Made by a program: the position numbers and the translations under genes
The notes under the pieces: generated by a model
The model's database searches: none
Seen by the model: only the letters and a program-made list of their open reading frames with translations
What the model was told of the DNA's origin: nothing
Source: Clostridia bacterium
Lineage (GTDB): Bacteria > Bacillota > Clostridia > Oscillospirales > QAMX01
Length of the DNA stretch: 5,744 bases
Assembly: GCA_024404415.1 (NCBI GenBank)
Contig: JAKSPX010000111.1
Span: 1-5,744 of the forward strand
Direction of reading: 5' to 3'
Shown here: piece after piece, positions 1-5,736 of the stretch
Layout of the letters: every line of letters begins with the position of its first letter
How positions within the stretch are numbered: the first letter of the stretch is position 1

Positions 1-551
1 ACTACGTTCTCCGCTGCGCCAACACCATTCAGAAGAGCATCGACCTCCATAAGTCGGCGCATTGCGCTTCCTTCGTGGCGGCGGTCATGGCCACCCTGCA
101 GGATACCCGCACCGACAAGGCCATGTATTACGACGTGCAGATGTGCATGGGCGGCGTCTGGAACGGCGTTTTCACGCAGGGGAGGATGCAGACGCATGGC
201 GAGAAGATGCCGGTGAAAGCCGAAAAGCCTTATTACGCGCTCAAGGCGTGGAATGTCCTCAAAAAGACGGGCGAACAGGCATCGCTCGAGGCCGACGACG
301 GACTTTATGCCGTGGCGGCGGCCGGGAAAAAGAAGGTCACGCTTCTGGTCTCCAATTACAGCGATAACGGGAAATTCGGCTCGGGCAAGGTCCTGCCGGA
401 CGTCATCAAGCTGGATTGGGGTGCGGAGCTTGCGTCGGCTTCCGTTTGGGTCACGGACGGCACCGGAACCGAGAGGAAGCTTCCCTTCAATGGGAAAGAA
501 CTCGTTCTCCTGCACGATAGTTTCGCCGTTATCAAGGCGACGCTCAAATAA
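1..551 (+). CDS. Probable glycoside hydrolase (clan GH-A, GH39-like), C-terminal part only
   Basis: The gene is cut by the left edge. The frame is open from position 3 and ends at TAA 549-551, leaving 182 visible residues. Visible residues 1-75 resemble the end of a TIM-barrel glycosidase: a segment reading AMYYDVQMCMGGVWNGVF, then KPYYALKAWNVLKKTG. This pattern recurs near the barrel end of GH39-like and arabinofuranosidase-like enzymes. The rest, including VTLLVSNYSD, looks like the small beta-sandwich domain that often follows such barrels. The catalytic glutamates would lie upstream, so substrate and activity cannot be judged. An ATG at 75 is in frame but is internal, because homologous-looking sequence continues upstream of it. 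No membrane segment is seen in the visible part. The gene ends in a strong terminator and converges on the glycosyltransferase gene. The glycosidase call is by resemblance; the exact family is uncertain. Confidence 0.6.
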   Translation, partial: YVLRCANTIQKSIDLHKSAHCASFVAAVMATLQDTRTDKAMYYDVQMCMGGVWNGVFTQGRMQTHGEKMPVKAEKPYYALKAWNVLKKTGEQASLEADDGLYAVAAAGKKKVTLLVSNYSDNGKFGSGKVLPDVIKLDWGAELASASVWVTDGTGTERKLPFNGKELVLLHDSFAVIKATLK

Positions 552-564
552 TATCATAACATAT

Positions 565-617
565 AAGGAACCCGAAGCGCTTTTCGCTGACGCTTCGGGT
601 TCTTTTCGTTTTTTATT
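565..617 (+). terminator. Rho-independent terminator between convergent genes
   Basis: GAACCCGAAGCG (568-579) pairs perfectly with CGCTTCGGGTTC (591-602). This is a 12-bp stem with an 11-nt loop, extendable by a few A-T/G-T pairs to about 565-605. A T-rich tract (601-617) follows on the + strand, so it should stop the glycosidase transcript 14 nt after its stop codon. On the - strand the same stem follows the glycosyltransferase stop codon (613-615), but its 3' side is only moderately T-rich. It may act in both directions, more weakly on that strand. Confidence 0.9.
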
Positions 618-1572
618 CTTCTTTTTCTTTTTCAGTCGTCTCGCTGATGATGTAACGGGGCCGACCTTTGACTTCGAGGTAAATTTTTCCGATGTATTCG
701 CCGATGACCCCAAGGCTTAATAGCTGGATGCCGCCGAGGAAACAAATGATGGAAACGGTGGAGGCCCAGCCGGAGACGGCGTTGCCGGAAAGCGCCACGA
801 TGACCGACCAGATGATGCCGATCAGGCTGATGGCGGCGACGAAAAGGCCGAAGCCGGTGATGATGCGGATGGGCTTGACCGAAAGGCTGGTGATGCCGTC
901 AAAGGCGAGGGCCAGCATCTTTTTGAGCGGGTAATGGCTTTCGCCGGCCATGCGCTCATGTCGTTCGTAATAGACCGAGGTGCTGGCGAAACCGACCAGC
1001 GGCACCATGCCGCGCAAGAAGATGTTGACCTCCTTGAAGTTGGCAAATTCTTTTAGCACACGGGAGGACATCAGGCGGTAGTCGGCGTGATTGTAGACCA
1101 CCTCGGCGCCCATGGCGTTCATCAGCTTGTAGAAGCCCTCGGCGGTGGTGCGCTTGAAGAAGGTGTCGGTCTTGCGGGCGCTGCGCACGCCGTAGACCAC
1201 GTCGAAGCCCTTGTGATAGGCCTCGACCATGTCGTTCATGGCGTTGACGTCATCCTGACCGTCGCAGTCGATGGAAATGGTGATGCCGGCGCGGTCCTTG
1301 GCATACATCAGTCCGGCGAGCAGGGCGTTCTGGTGCCCGCGGTTGCGGCTGAGGGAAATGCCCTGATAGCGCGCATCCTCTTTTGAAAGGGCGGAGATGA
1401 TTTCCCAGGTCTTGTCCTTACTGCCGTCATTCACGAAAAGGACGCGGCTATCTTTGGAAATAAGGTCTTTTTCGACCAATTCCTCGATTTTGGAAAGGAA
1501 CATCGGCGCGGTGAGCGGAAGCACCTTTTCCTCGTTATAGCAGGGGATCACAATATATAAGACGGTATCCAT
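613..1572 (-). CDS. GtrB/DPM1-like polyprenyl-phosphate family 2 glycosyltransferase, membrane-anchored
   Basis: This is a complete 319-residue protein. Its family transfers a sugar from a nucleotide donor to undecaprenyl phosphate on the inner face of the membrane, supplying lipid-linked sugar for modification of wall polymers or surface glycans. Visible GT-A signatures are IPCYNEE (9-15), VNDGSKDKTW (47-56), the SRNRGHQNALLAGL helix (75-88) and the metal-binding DxD at D102/D104 within IDCDGQDD. ADYRLMSS (163-170) and ERMAGESHYPLKK (206-218) are also typical. Two membrane helices follow, at about 239-262 and 272-293, then the family's cytosolic tail with GEYIGKIYLEVKGRPRYI (291-308) and a charged end. 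Length is normal for GtrB, YkoT and CsbB relatives. ATG 1572 is chosen because GGGAGGTG (1577-1584) sits just upstream and the family's N-terminus starts here. The frame stays open upstream only by running into feoAB. The donor sugar cannot be read from the sequence, and no flippase or GT-C partner is next to it. Confidence 0.92.
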   Translation of the reverse strand: MDTVLYIVIPCYNEEKVLPLTAPMFLSKIEELVEKDLISKDSRVLFVNDGSKDKTWEIISALSKEDARYQGISLSRNRGHQNALLAGLMYAKDRAGITISIDCDGQDDVNAMNDMVEAYHKGFDVVYGVRSARKTDTFFKRTTAEGFYKLMNAMGAEVVYNHADYRLMSSRVLKEFANFKEVNIFLRGMVPLVGFASTSVYYERHERMAGESHYPLKKMLALAFDGITSLSVKPIRIITGFGLFVAAISLIGIIWSVIVALSGNAVSGWASTVSIICFLGGIQLLSLGVIGEYIGKIYLEVKGRPRYIISETTEKEKEE

Positions 1573-1617
1573 AAAGCACCTCCCGGCATCATAGAATGGG
1601 AAAAGAAGAAACATTAC

Positions 1618-1638
1618 GTGTATGCTTTTATTATACAC
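1618..1638. promoter_or_regulatory. Dyad GTGTAT-N9-ATACAC over the divergent promoters, possible operator
   Basis: GTGTAT (1618-1623) and ATACAC (1633-1638) are exact inverted repeats spaced by 9 nt. They cover the glycosyltransferase -10 and a candidate feoAB -10 (TATACA, 1632-1637). feo genes are usually iron-controlled by Fur or DtxR-type repressors, and a 21-bp dyad at this place would suit such an operator. The sequence does not match the classical Fur box, and six-base arms can arise by chance. Confidence 0.3.
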
Positions 1639-1658
1639 TCTTTTCTGCATTTTGAAAA
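1630..1658 (-). promoter_or_regulatory. Predicted promoter of the glycosyltransferase gene
   Basis: On the - strand a perfect TATAAT (1630-1635) lies 17 bp downstream of TTTTCA (1653-1658, 4 of 6 matches to TTGACA). Transcription would start near 1623, giving a leader of about 50 nt that ends in the GGGAGGTG ribosome site. The -10 overlaps the best -10-like sequence of the divergent feoAB gene. Prediction is from sequence alone. Confidence 0.6.
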
Positions 1659-1692
1659 GGGGCAAAGGCGGAGGAAATATGGGAGGTGAGTT

Positions 1693-4023
1693 ATGACACT
1701 CGGGGAGCTGCCGGTCGGCAAAAGCGCCGTGATCACGTCCGTCGGCGGAGAAGGGGCGCTCAGAGGGCATTTCCTGAATATGGGCTTGATCCCGGGGGCG
1801 GAGGTCACCGTCATCAAGTATGCACCATTGGGCGATCCGATGGAAGTACGTGTCCACGGGTATGAATTGACCCTGCGGAGACATGACGCAGAGAAGATCC
1901 TGACGGAAGAGACAAATGAATCCGAACGCGGCGTGCGGGAGGGCGGCATACTTTGGTCATCCTGCGTGAAATGCCCCGGAAACTGCCGGAAATGCACGAG
2001 AGCGGCGGAAGAACCGCTTCCCGAGGGAACGGTATTGACTTTTGCTCTGGCGGGCAATCAGAATTCCGGCAAAACTACACTTTTTAACGCCCTCACCGGC
2101 GCCGACCAGCACGTCGGCAATTTCCCCGGCGTCACGGTGGAGGAAAAAAGCGGCATGATCCGCGGATATCCCGAGACGCTTGTCACCGATCTGCCCGGCA
2201 TCTATTCGCTCTCACCTTATTCTAATGAAGAAATCATTTCAAGGGATTCTATCCTTTCCCAAAAGCCGACCGGCATCATCAACATCGTCGCCGCGACCAA
2301 CCTCGAACGGAGCCTCAATCTGACCCTGCAGCTTTTGACCCTGGATATTCCCACAGTGCTGGTACTCAATATGATGGACGAGGTGCGGGGAAGCGGCGGT
2401 AGGATCGATTTCCGCGCCATGGAGGAGCTGCTCGGCATCCCGGTGGTGCCGATTTCCGCGGCAAAAAACGAGGGTGTGGACGAACTGGTGCGCCGCGCCA
2501 TTCATGCCGCAAGGTTCCGGGAGAAACCGGGAAGGCGGGATCTCGACGGAGGAGCGGCAGACCGCGCCCTTTGCACCGTCGCGGAGCTGATCGGGGCGCG
2601 CGCCGAGGCGGCGAATATCCCCGTGCGGTTTGCGGCAGATAAGGTCGCGGAGGGGGATAAACAGATCACCGAGGCACTTTGTCTTTCCGAAAGCGAGAAA
2701 CAGGCCGTGGAGCGCGTCCTTTTGCGGATGGAAAAGGAATGCAGCCTTGACCGTGCGGCGGCTGTCGCCGATATGCGTTTTGCCTTTGTCCGCGCGGTGT
2801 GTGAAAAAACCGTCGTGAGGCCAAAGGAGAGCCGGGAGCATCGGCGGAGCAGCGTGGCGGACAGAATCCTCACCGGGAAATTTACCGCCATCCCCATATT
2901 CGTCGGCATCATGGCGCTGGTCTTTTACCTGACCTTCCACGTCATCGGCGCGTGGCTGCAGGAGCTTCTGGAGACGGGCATCGGGTGGCTCGGCGGAAAG
3001 GCCGATGCGCTTCTTACGTCATGGGGTGCGGGCGATATCTTGCGGTCGCTTGTGACCGACGGCATCTTTGCGGGCGTTGGGAGCGTTCTGAGCTTCATTC
3101 CCGTCATCCTCACCCTCTTTTTCTTTCTTTCGCTCTTGGAGGACAGCGGCTACATGGCGCGCGTGGCCTTTGTGATGGATAAGCTTTTATGCGGCATCGG
3201 CCTTTCCGGGAGGAGCATCGTGCCGATGCTGATCGGCTTCGGGTGCACCGTGCCGGGCGTCATGGCCTGCCGCACCCTGCCCGCGGCGCGCGACCGCAAA
3301 ATGACCGTCCTGCTCCTGCCCTTCATGAGCTGCAGCGCCAAGCTCCCGATCTACGGTTTCTTCATCAACGCGTTTTTCCCGGAACAAAGCGGCCTTATTA
3401 TGGCAGGGATCTATTTCCTCGGGATCGTCATCGGCGTCTTTGCGGCGTGGCTTTTCAAAGATACACTTTTCAAGGGAGAGGCCGTTCCCTTCGTCATGGA
3501 GCTTCCACCCTATCGTCTGCCCGGTGTGAAAAACGTATGGCGACTCCTTTGGAATAAAGCAAAGGATTTTCTGGAACGGGCTTTCACCGTGATCCTGCTC
3601 GCGACCTGCATGGTGTGGCTCCTTGAAAGCTTTGATTTCTGCCTTTCCGCCGTTTCCGATCCCTCGGAGAGTATGCTCGCGGCGCTCGAGGGCTTCATCA
3701 CCCCGGTATTCAAGCCGCTTGGATTTGGCGATTGGCGGGTCGTCACCGCGCTTTTCGCGGGCGTTTTGGCCAAGGAGAGCGTGGTCTCCACCCTCGCCGT
3801 CCTGATCGGTGGATATTCGCTCACTTCCGTCCTCTCACCGCTCGGAGCCATGAGCCTCCTGGTCTTTGCACTTCTCTACACCCCCTGCGTGGCGGCAGTT
3901 GCGTCGGTCCGGCGGGAACTCGGGGGATGCTATGCCGCGTGGGTGGTCATCGGGCAGAGCCTCCTTGCGTGGTTCTGCGCCTTCCTCTGCCACGCCATCG
4001 GGGCGTTTTGCGGGATGGTATAG
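1693..4023 (+). CDS. feoB: Fused FeoA-FeoB ferrous iron transporter
   Basis: This 776-residue protein imports Fe(II) across the cytoplasmic membrane under G-domain control. Residues 1-73 are a FeoA (SH3-like) domain, including the GHFLNMGLIPGAEV stretch. FeoA is more often a separate gene. Residues 74-115 form a linker with C91, C94, C98 and C101. The G domain follows: G1 GNQNSGKTT (121-129), switch threonine T148, G3 DLPG (166-169), G4 NMMD (226-229) and G5 SAAK (255-258). A helical GDI-like region (about 275-385) leads to the membrane domain (about 395-776). It contains both Gate motifs, GYMARVAFVMDKLL (486-499) and LFAGVLAKESVVSTL (687-701). C518 (GCTVPG), C547 (CSAKLP) and C732 (YTPCV) match the pore-region cysteines of FeoB. 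ATG 1693 is supported by GGGAGGTGAG (1681-1690). No feoC is seen. No terminator hairpin is obvious after the stop, so some read-through into the next operon is possible. Confidence 0.97.
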   Translation: MTLGELPVGKSAVITSVGGEGALRGHFLNMGLIPGAEVTVIKYAPLGDPMEVRVHGYELTLRRHDAEKILTEETNESERGVREGGILWSSCVKCPGNCRKCTRAAEEPLPEGTVLTFALAGNQNSGKTTLFNALTGADQHVGNFPGVTVEEKSGMIRGYPETLVTDLPGIYSLSPYSNEEIISRDSILSQKPTGIINIVAATNLERSLNLTLQLLTLDIPTVLVLNMMDEVRGSGGRIDFRAMEELLGIPVVPISAAKNEGVDELVRRAIHAARFREKPGRRDLDGGAADRALCTVAELIGARAEAANIPVRFAADKVAEGDKQITEALCLSESEKQAVERVLLRMEKECSLDRAAAVADMRFAFVRAVCEKTVVRPKESREHRRSSVADRILTGKFTAIPIFVGIMALVFYLTFHVIGAWLQELLETGIGWLGGKADALLTSWGAGDILRSLVTDGIFAGVGSVLSFIPVILTLFFFLSLLEDSGYMARVAFVMDKLLCGIGLSGRSIVPMLIGFGCTVPGVMACRTLPAARDRKMTVLLLPFMSCSAKLPIYGFFINAFFPEQSGLIMAGIYFLGIVIGVFAAWLFKDTLFKGEAVPFVMELPPYRLPGVKNVWRLLWNKAKDFLERAFTVILLATCMVWLLESFDFCLSAVSDPSESMLAALEGFITPVFKPLGFGDWRVVTALFAGVLAKESVVSTLAVLIGGYSLTSVLSPLGAMSLLVFALLYTPCVAAVASVRRELGGCYAAWVVIGQSLLAWFCAFLCHAIGAFCGMV

Positions 4024-4040
4024 ATTTTTCAGCAAAGGAC

Positions 4041-4069
4041 TTGACAAATATGATACAAGATGATATCAT
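4041..4069 (+). promoter_or_regulatory. Strong predicted promoter of the SPFH/ribbon-helix-helix operon
   Basis: A perfect -35 TTGACA (4041-4046) is followed, after exactly 17 bp, by TATCAT (4064-4069), 5 of 6 matches to TATAAT. Transcription should start near 4076, leaving a leader of about 28 nt. The ribosome site GGAGG (4090-4094) is 9 nt before ATG 4104. The -35 lies 17 bp after the feoAB stop, so this operon has its own promoter. Confidence 0.85.
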
Positions 4070-4079
4070 AATGATATCA
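4051..4079. promoter_or_regulatory. Phased TGATATCA boxes forming a perfect 19-bp palindrome, probable operator
   Basis: TGATATCAT (4061-4069), A (4070) and ATGATATCA (4071-4079) form a perfect 9+1+9 palindrome over the -10 and predicted start site. Equivalently, the self-complementary octamer TGATATCA occurs at 4061-4068 and 4072-4079, 11 bp apart. A degenerate copy, TGATACAA (4051-4058, 6 of 8), sits 10 bp further upstream in the promoter spacer. Helically phased short palindromes are how ribbon-helix-helix dimers such as MetJ bind, and the operon encodes such a protein, so autoregulation is a natural inference. An alternative is a Fur-type iron repressor, because ATAATGATA (4068-4076) matches part of the Fur box. 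Confidence 0.65.
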
Positions 4080-4103
4080 CATATACATCGGAGGTAATCA
4101 GAT

Positions 4104-5129
4104 ATGAAGGAAATCGTTCTTGAAGGGCGAAAAAACGGCATGCTCGTCATGCTTCTGACCATTCTTTTGTTGGTCCTTTCCATTCCTGCCATGATTTTCG
4201 GCGGCATCCTTATAGGTCGGGAGGAGACTCTGGCTGTGGGTGTGGTGTTTCTCATTGCCGGCATTCTTGTTATGTGCGTCGGCTGGCTCCCGTTTCTGGG
4301 TCTCAAGATCCTCAAACCGCAGGAAGCGCTGGTCCTGACGCTCTTCGGCAAATACATCGGCACGCTCAAGGGCAACGGCTTCTATTTCGTCAATCCCTTC
4401 TCGGTGGCAGTCAACCCGGCGGCCAAAACCAAGCTCAATCAGTCAGGCGACGTGAAAACGACTCCGTCGGTCACGATGACCAGCAACGGCATGCCCGTGA
4501 CGATGGAGATGACCAGCAAGAAGCTTTCGCTGAAGATCCAGACCCTTTCCAACAACCGTCAGAAGATCAACGACTGCCTCGGCAACCCCGTGGAGATCGG
4601 CATCGCAGTCACGTGGCGCATCGCCGACACGGCCAAGGCGGTCTTCAACGTCGAAAATTATAAGGAATTCCTCTCGCTCCAGTGCGACAGCGCTCTTAGA
4701 AATATCGTCCGGCTCTATCCTTATGACGTTGCGCCCAACGTGGACACCACGGGTGACGGTGTGGCCGATGACGGCAGTCTCCGCGGCTCCAGCGAACTGG
4801 TTGCGGCGCGCATCCGCGACGAGATCCAGAACCGCGTGGCGGAAGCGGGCATCGAGATCGTCGAAGCGCGCATCACCTACCTTGCCTACGCGACCGAGAT
4901 CGCGGCGGTCATGCTTCAGCGCCAGCAGGCTTCGGCCATCATCGACGCGAGAAAGATGATCGTGGACGGCGCGGTCGGTATGGTGGAAATGGCCCTGGAA
5001 CGCTTGAACGAAAATAACGTCGTCACGCTGGATGAAGAGCGCAAGGCCGCCATGGTCTCCAACCTGCTGGTCGTCCTCTGCGGCAACCACGACGCACAGC
5101 CGATCGTCAATTCCGGCAGCCTTTATTGA
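4104..5129 (+). CDS. Membrane-anchored SPFH/band-7 domain protein
   Basis: The protein has 341 residues. SPFH proteins (stomatin, prohibitin, flotillin, HflK/C) build oligomeric membrane scaffolds that organise or protect membrane protein complexes; the client here is unknown. Two hydrophobic segments, about 12-37 and 43-67, form an N-terminal membrane hairpin. The SPFH domain follows: KPQEALVLTLFGKYIGTLKG (71-90), NPVEIGIAVTWRIADTAKAV (161-180) and the helical AEAGIEIVEARITYLAYATE (246-265). A short helical region rich in Q, R and E (about 265-315) precedes a C-terminus reading LLVVLCGNHDAQPIVNSGSLY from residue 321. That ending is, from memory, characteristic of a Firmicutes SPFH subfamily found next to small Arc-like proteins. 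The start is supported by GGAGG at 4090-4094 and a strong promoter. A Gly/Asp-rich insertion (VDTTGDGVADDG, 213-224) looks like a flexible loop. No protease or NfeD partner gene is adjacent. Confidence 0.92.
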   Translation: MKEIVLEGRKNGMLVMLLTILLLVLSIPAMIFGGILIGREETLAVGVVFLIAGILVMCVGWLPFLGLKILKPQEALVLTLFGKYIGTLKGNGFYFVNPFSVAVNPAAKTKLNQSGDVKTTPSVTMTSNGMPVTMEMTSKKLSLKIQTLSNNRQKINDCLGNPVEIGIAVTWRIADTAKAVFNVENYKEFLSLQCDSALRNIVRLYPYDVAPNVDTTGDGVADDGSLRGSSELVAARIRDEIQNRVAEAGIEIVEARITYLAYATEIAAVMLQRQQASAIIDARKMIVDGAVGMVEMALERLNENNVVTLDEERKAAMVSNLLVVLCGNHDAQPIVNSGSLY

Positions 5130-5135
5130 TGCCGT

Positions 5136-5339
5136 ATGAACGAATCGCAGAAGAAACAGCTTCTCTTACGCATTTCCCCCAAGCTTTATGAGGCGCTCGC
5201 GGGCTGGGCGGAGGATGATTTCCGCTCCATCAACGGACAGATCGAATATCTTCTGACCGAGTGCGTCCGCCAGAGAAAGAAAAACGGGAAATACGTCTCT
5301 GAGGAGATCGACGTTCCGCCGGAACTGGATATCAAATAA
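5136..5339 (+). CDS. Small Arc-like ribbon-helix-helix DNA-binding protein
   Basis: The protein has 67 residues. QKKQLLLRIS (5-14) fits the DNA-contacting beta strand, PKLYEALAGWAEDD (15-28) helix A, and RSINGQIEYLLTECVRQR (30-47) the turn and helix B. The Arc/MetJ/CopG superfamily uses this fold as an intertwined dimer that inserts the strand pair into the DNA major groove. A short acidic, proline-containing tail (about 52-67) follows; its role is unknown. ATG 5136 lies 6 nt after the SPFH stop codon, and no good Shine-Dalgarno sequence is seen, so translation probably depends on coupling to the upstream gene. No toxin gene is adjacent, which argues against a simple toxin-antitoxin pair. The likeliest target is the phased TGATATCA site at the operon's promoter, which is inference. 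The fold call rests on sequence pattern only. Confidence 0.8.
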   Translation: MNESQKKQLLLRISPKLYEALAGWAEDDFRSINGQIEYLLTECVRQRKKNGKYVSEEIDVPPELDIK

Positions 5340-5353
5340 AAAATGCCTGCGGC

Positions 5354-5407
5354 TTTCGGCGCGTGTTGATAAGGATGTTTTTTAAGCTTTTTCATCACGC
5401 GCCGAAA
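5354..5407. other. Long stable hairpin downstream of the ribbon-helix-helix gene
   Basis: TTTCGGCGCGTG (5354-5365) pairs perfectly with CACGCGCCGAAA (5396-5407). After one mismatch, TGA (5367-5369) pairs with TCA (5392-5394), and the AT-rich loop can pair further (AAG/CTT). The 12-bp GC-rich stem would be very stable in RNA. It is not followed by a T-tract on the + strand, so it is not a standard terminator. It may protect the 3' end of the operon's mRNA or form the first part of the structured region that follows. Confidence 0.7.
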
Positions 5408-5409
5408 AC

Positions 5410-5507
5410 GAAATAAATCCCTGCCGGGATTTGTGAAATATCCTGCGGATGTGAAATACGCCTGCGGCGTGTGAAATGCCTGCGGGCGTGAAAAAGGGAT
5501 TTATTTC
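5410..5507. repeat. Hairpin array, first half: TGC-loop hairpins separated by GTGAAA
   Basis: GTGAAA linkers begin at 5433, 5451, 5471 and 5488. Between and before them lie perfect short hairpins: AAATCCC-TGCC-GGGATTT (5415-5432), ATCC-TGC-GGAT (5440-5450), ACGCC-TGC-GGCGT (5458-5470) and GCC-TGCG-GGC (5478-5487). An isolated GCC-TGC-GGC at 5345-5353 has the same loop. Stems differ completely in sequence while pairing and loop are kept. The whole block is also enclosed by a 12-bp inverted repeat, GAAATAAATCCC (5410-5421) with GGGATTTATTTC (5496-5507). No protein-coding signal fits here. Confidence 0.85.
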
Positions 5508-5508
5508 A

Positions 5509-5580
5509 TTTCACATTGCGAAGCAATATTTCACAATCGCTATGCGATTATTTCACATTTGCCGTAGGCAAATATTTCAC
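5509..5580. repeat. Hairpin array, second half: hairpins separated by TTTCAC
   Basis: TTTCAC linkers lie at 5509-5514, 5529-5534, 5551-5556 and 5575-5580. Between them are three perfect hairpins with 3-nt loops: ATTGC-GAA-GCAAT (5515-5527), AATCGC-TAT-GCGATT (5535-5549) and ATTTGCC-GTA-GGCAAAT (5557-5573). TTTCAC is the exact reverse complement of the GTGAAA linker in the first half. The two halves can therefore pair with each other linker by linker (8 bp for 5433-5440 with 5573-5580, and for 5451-5458 with 5549-5556). Confidence 0.85.
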
Positions 5581-5585
5581 TATTC

Positions 5586-5605
5586 GGAAATTATATATAA
5601 TTTCC
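5586..5605. repeat. 20-bp perfect palindrome at the end of the array
   Basis: GGAAATTATATATAATTTCC is self-complementary over all 20 bases and lies 5 nt after the last TTTCAC linker. It contains TATAAT on both strands, but I see no matching -35 at suitable spacing on either side. It may be the last hairpin-like unit of the array, a DNA cruciform, or a protein-binding site. No function can be assigned. Confidence 0.75.
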
Positions 5606-5632
5606 CTGCTTGCTATGGCATGAGACAAAGAT

Positions 5633-5677
5633 ACCCGCTGAAAAAGAAAAAATCTTTTCAACGGGTTGTTTCTTTTA
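5633..5677 (+). terminator. Terminator-like hairpin after the array
   Basis: ACCCG (5633-5637) pairs with CGGGT (5662-5666). After a C/A mismatch, TGAAAA (5639-5644) pairs with TTTTCA (5655-5660). A T-rich stretch, TTGTTTCTTTT (5667-5677), follows. The stem has a mismatch, so strength is moderate. It would end a + strand transcript carrying the hairpin array, either read-through from the SPFH operon or a separate small RNA. Confidence 0.6.
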
Positions 5678-5703
5678 GCTCGACAAACTGGGATTCATAA
5701 TGT

Positions 5704-5736
5704 AAGAGTAAGGTCTATCCGGCCTTGCTCTTTTCT
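5704..5736 (+). terminator. Second terminator-like hairpin at the right edge
   Basis: AAGAGTAAGG (5704-5713) pairs with CCTTGCTCTT (5723-5732) through ten pairs including one G-T, with a 9-nt loop. TTCTGTT follows. The T-tract is short, so it is a weaker candidate. On the - strand the flank is less T-rich still. The 26 nt between the two hairpins hold no gene. Confidence 0.5.

Noticed and set aside
1573..1692. Riboswitch or attenuator before feoAB
   Set aside because: The leader from the predicted start near 1643 is only about 50 nt, and I find no strong stem or terminator in it.
1573..1884. N-terminal extension of the glycosyltransferase frame to ATG 1884 or 1614
   Set aside because: The extension overlaps feoAB and its promoter and has no family resemblance. 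A good ribosome site precedes ATG 1572.
4443..5090. Long - strand frame opposite the SPFH gene, and a similar one at 2239-2940 opposite feoAB
   Set aside because: Both are codon-bias shadows of strongly recognised genes, with low-complexity His/Asp/Arg-rich translations.
5136..5339. Antitoxin of a toxin-antitoxin system
   Set aside because: Ribbon-helix-helix antitoxins normally sit beside a small toxin gene. The neighbours are an SPFH gene and a noncoding array.
5186..5398. 70-residue - strand reading frame opposite the ribbon-helix-helix gene
   Set aside because: It is antisense to a better-supported gene, starts inside the 5354-5407 hairpin, and has no recognisable domain.
5410..5580. 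CRISPR array
   Set aside because: The constant unit is only 6-8 bases, the intervening pieces are self-complementary hairpins of 10-18 bases, and the linker reverses orientation midway. No cas gene is present.
5476..5700. 74-residue + strand reading frame across the hairpin array
   Set aside because: It runs through hairpins, the palindrome and a terminator-like stem, has no ribosome site, and does not resemble a protein.
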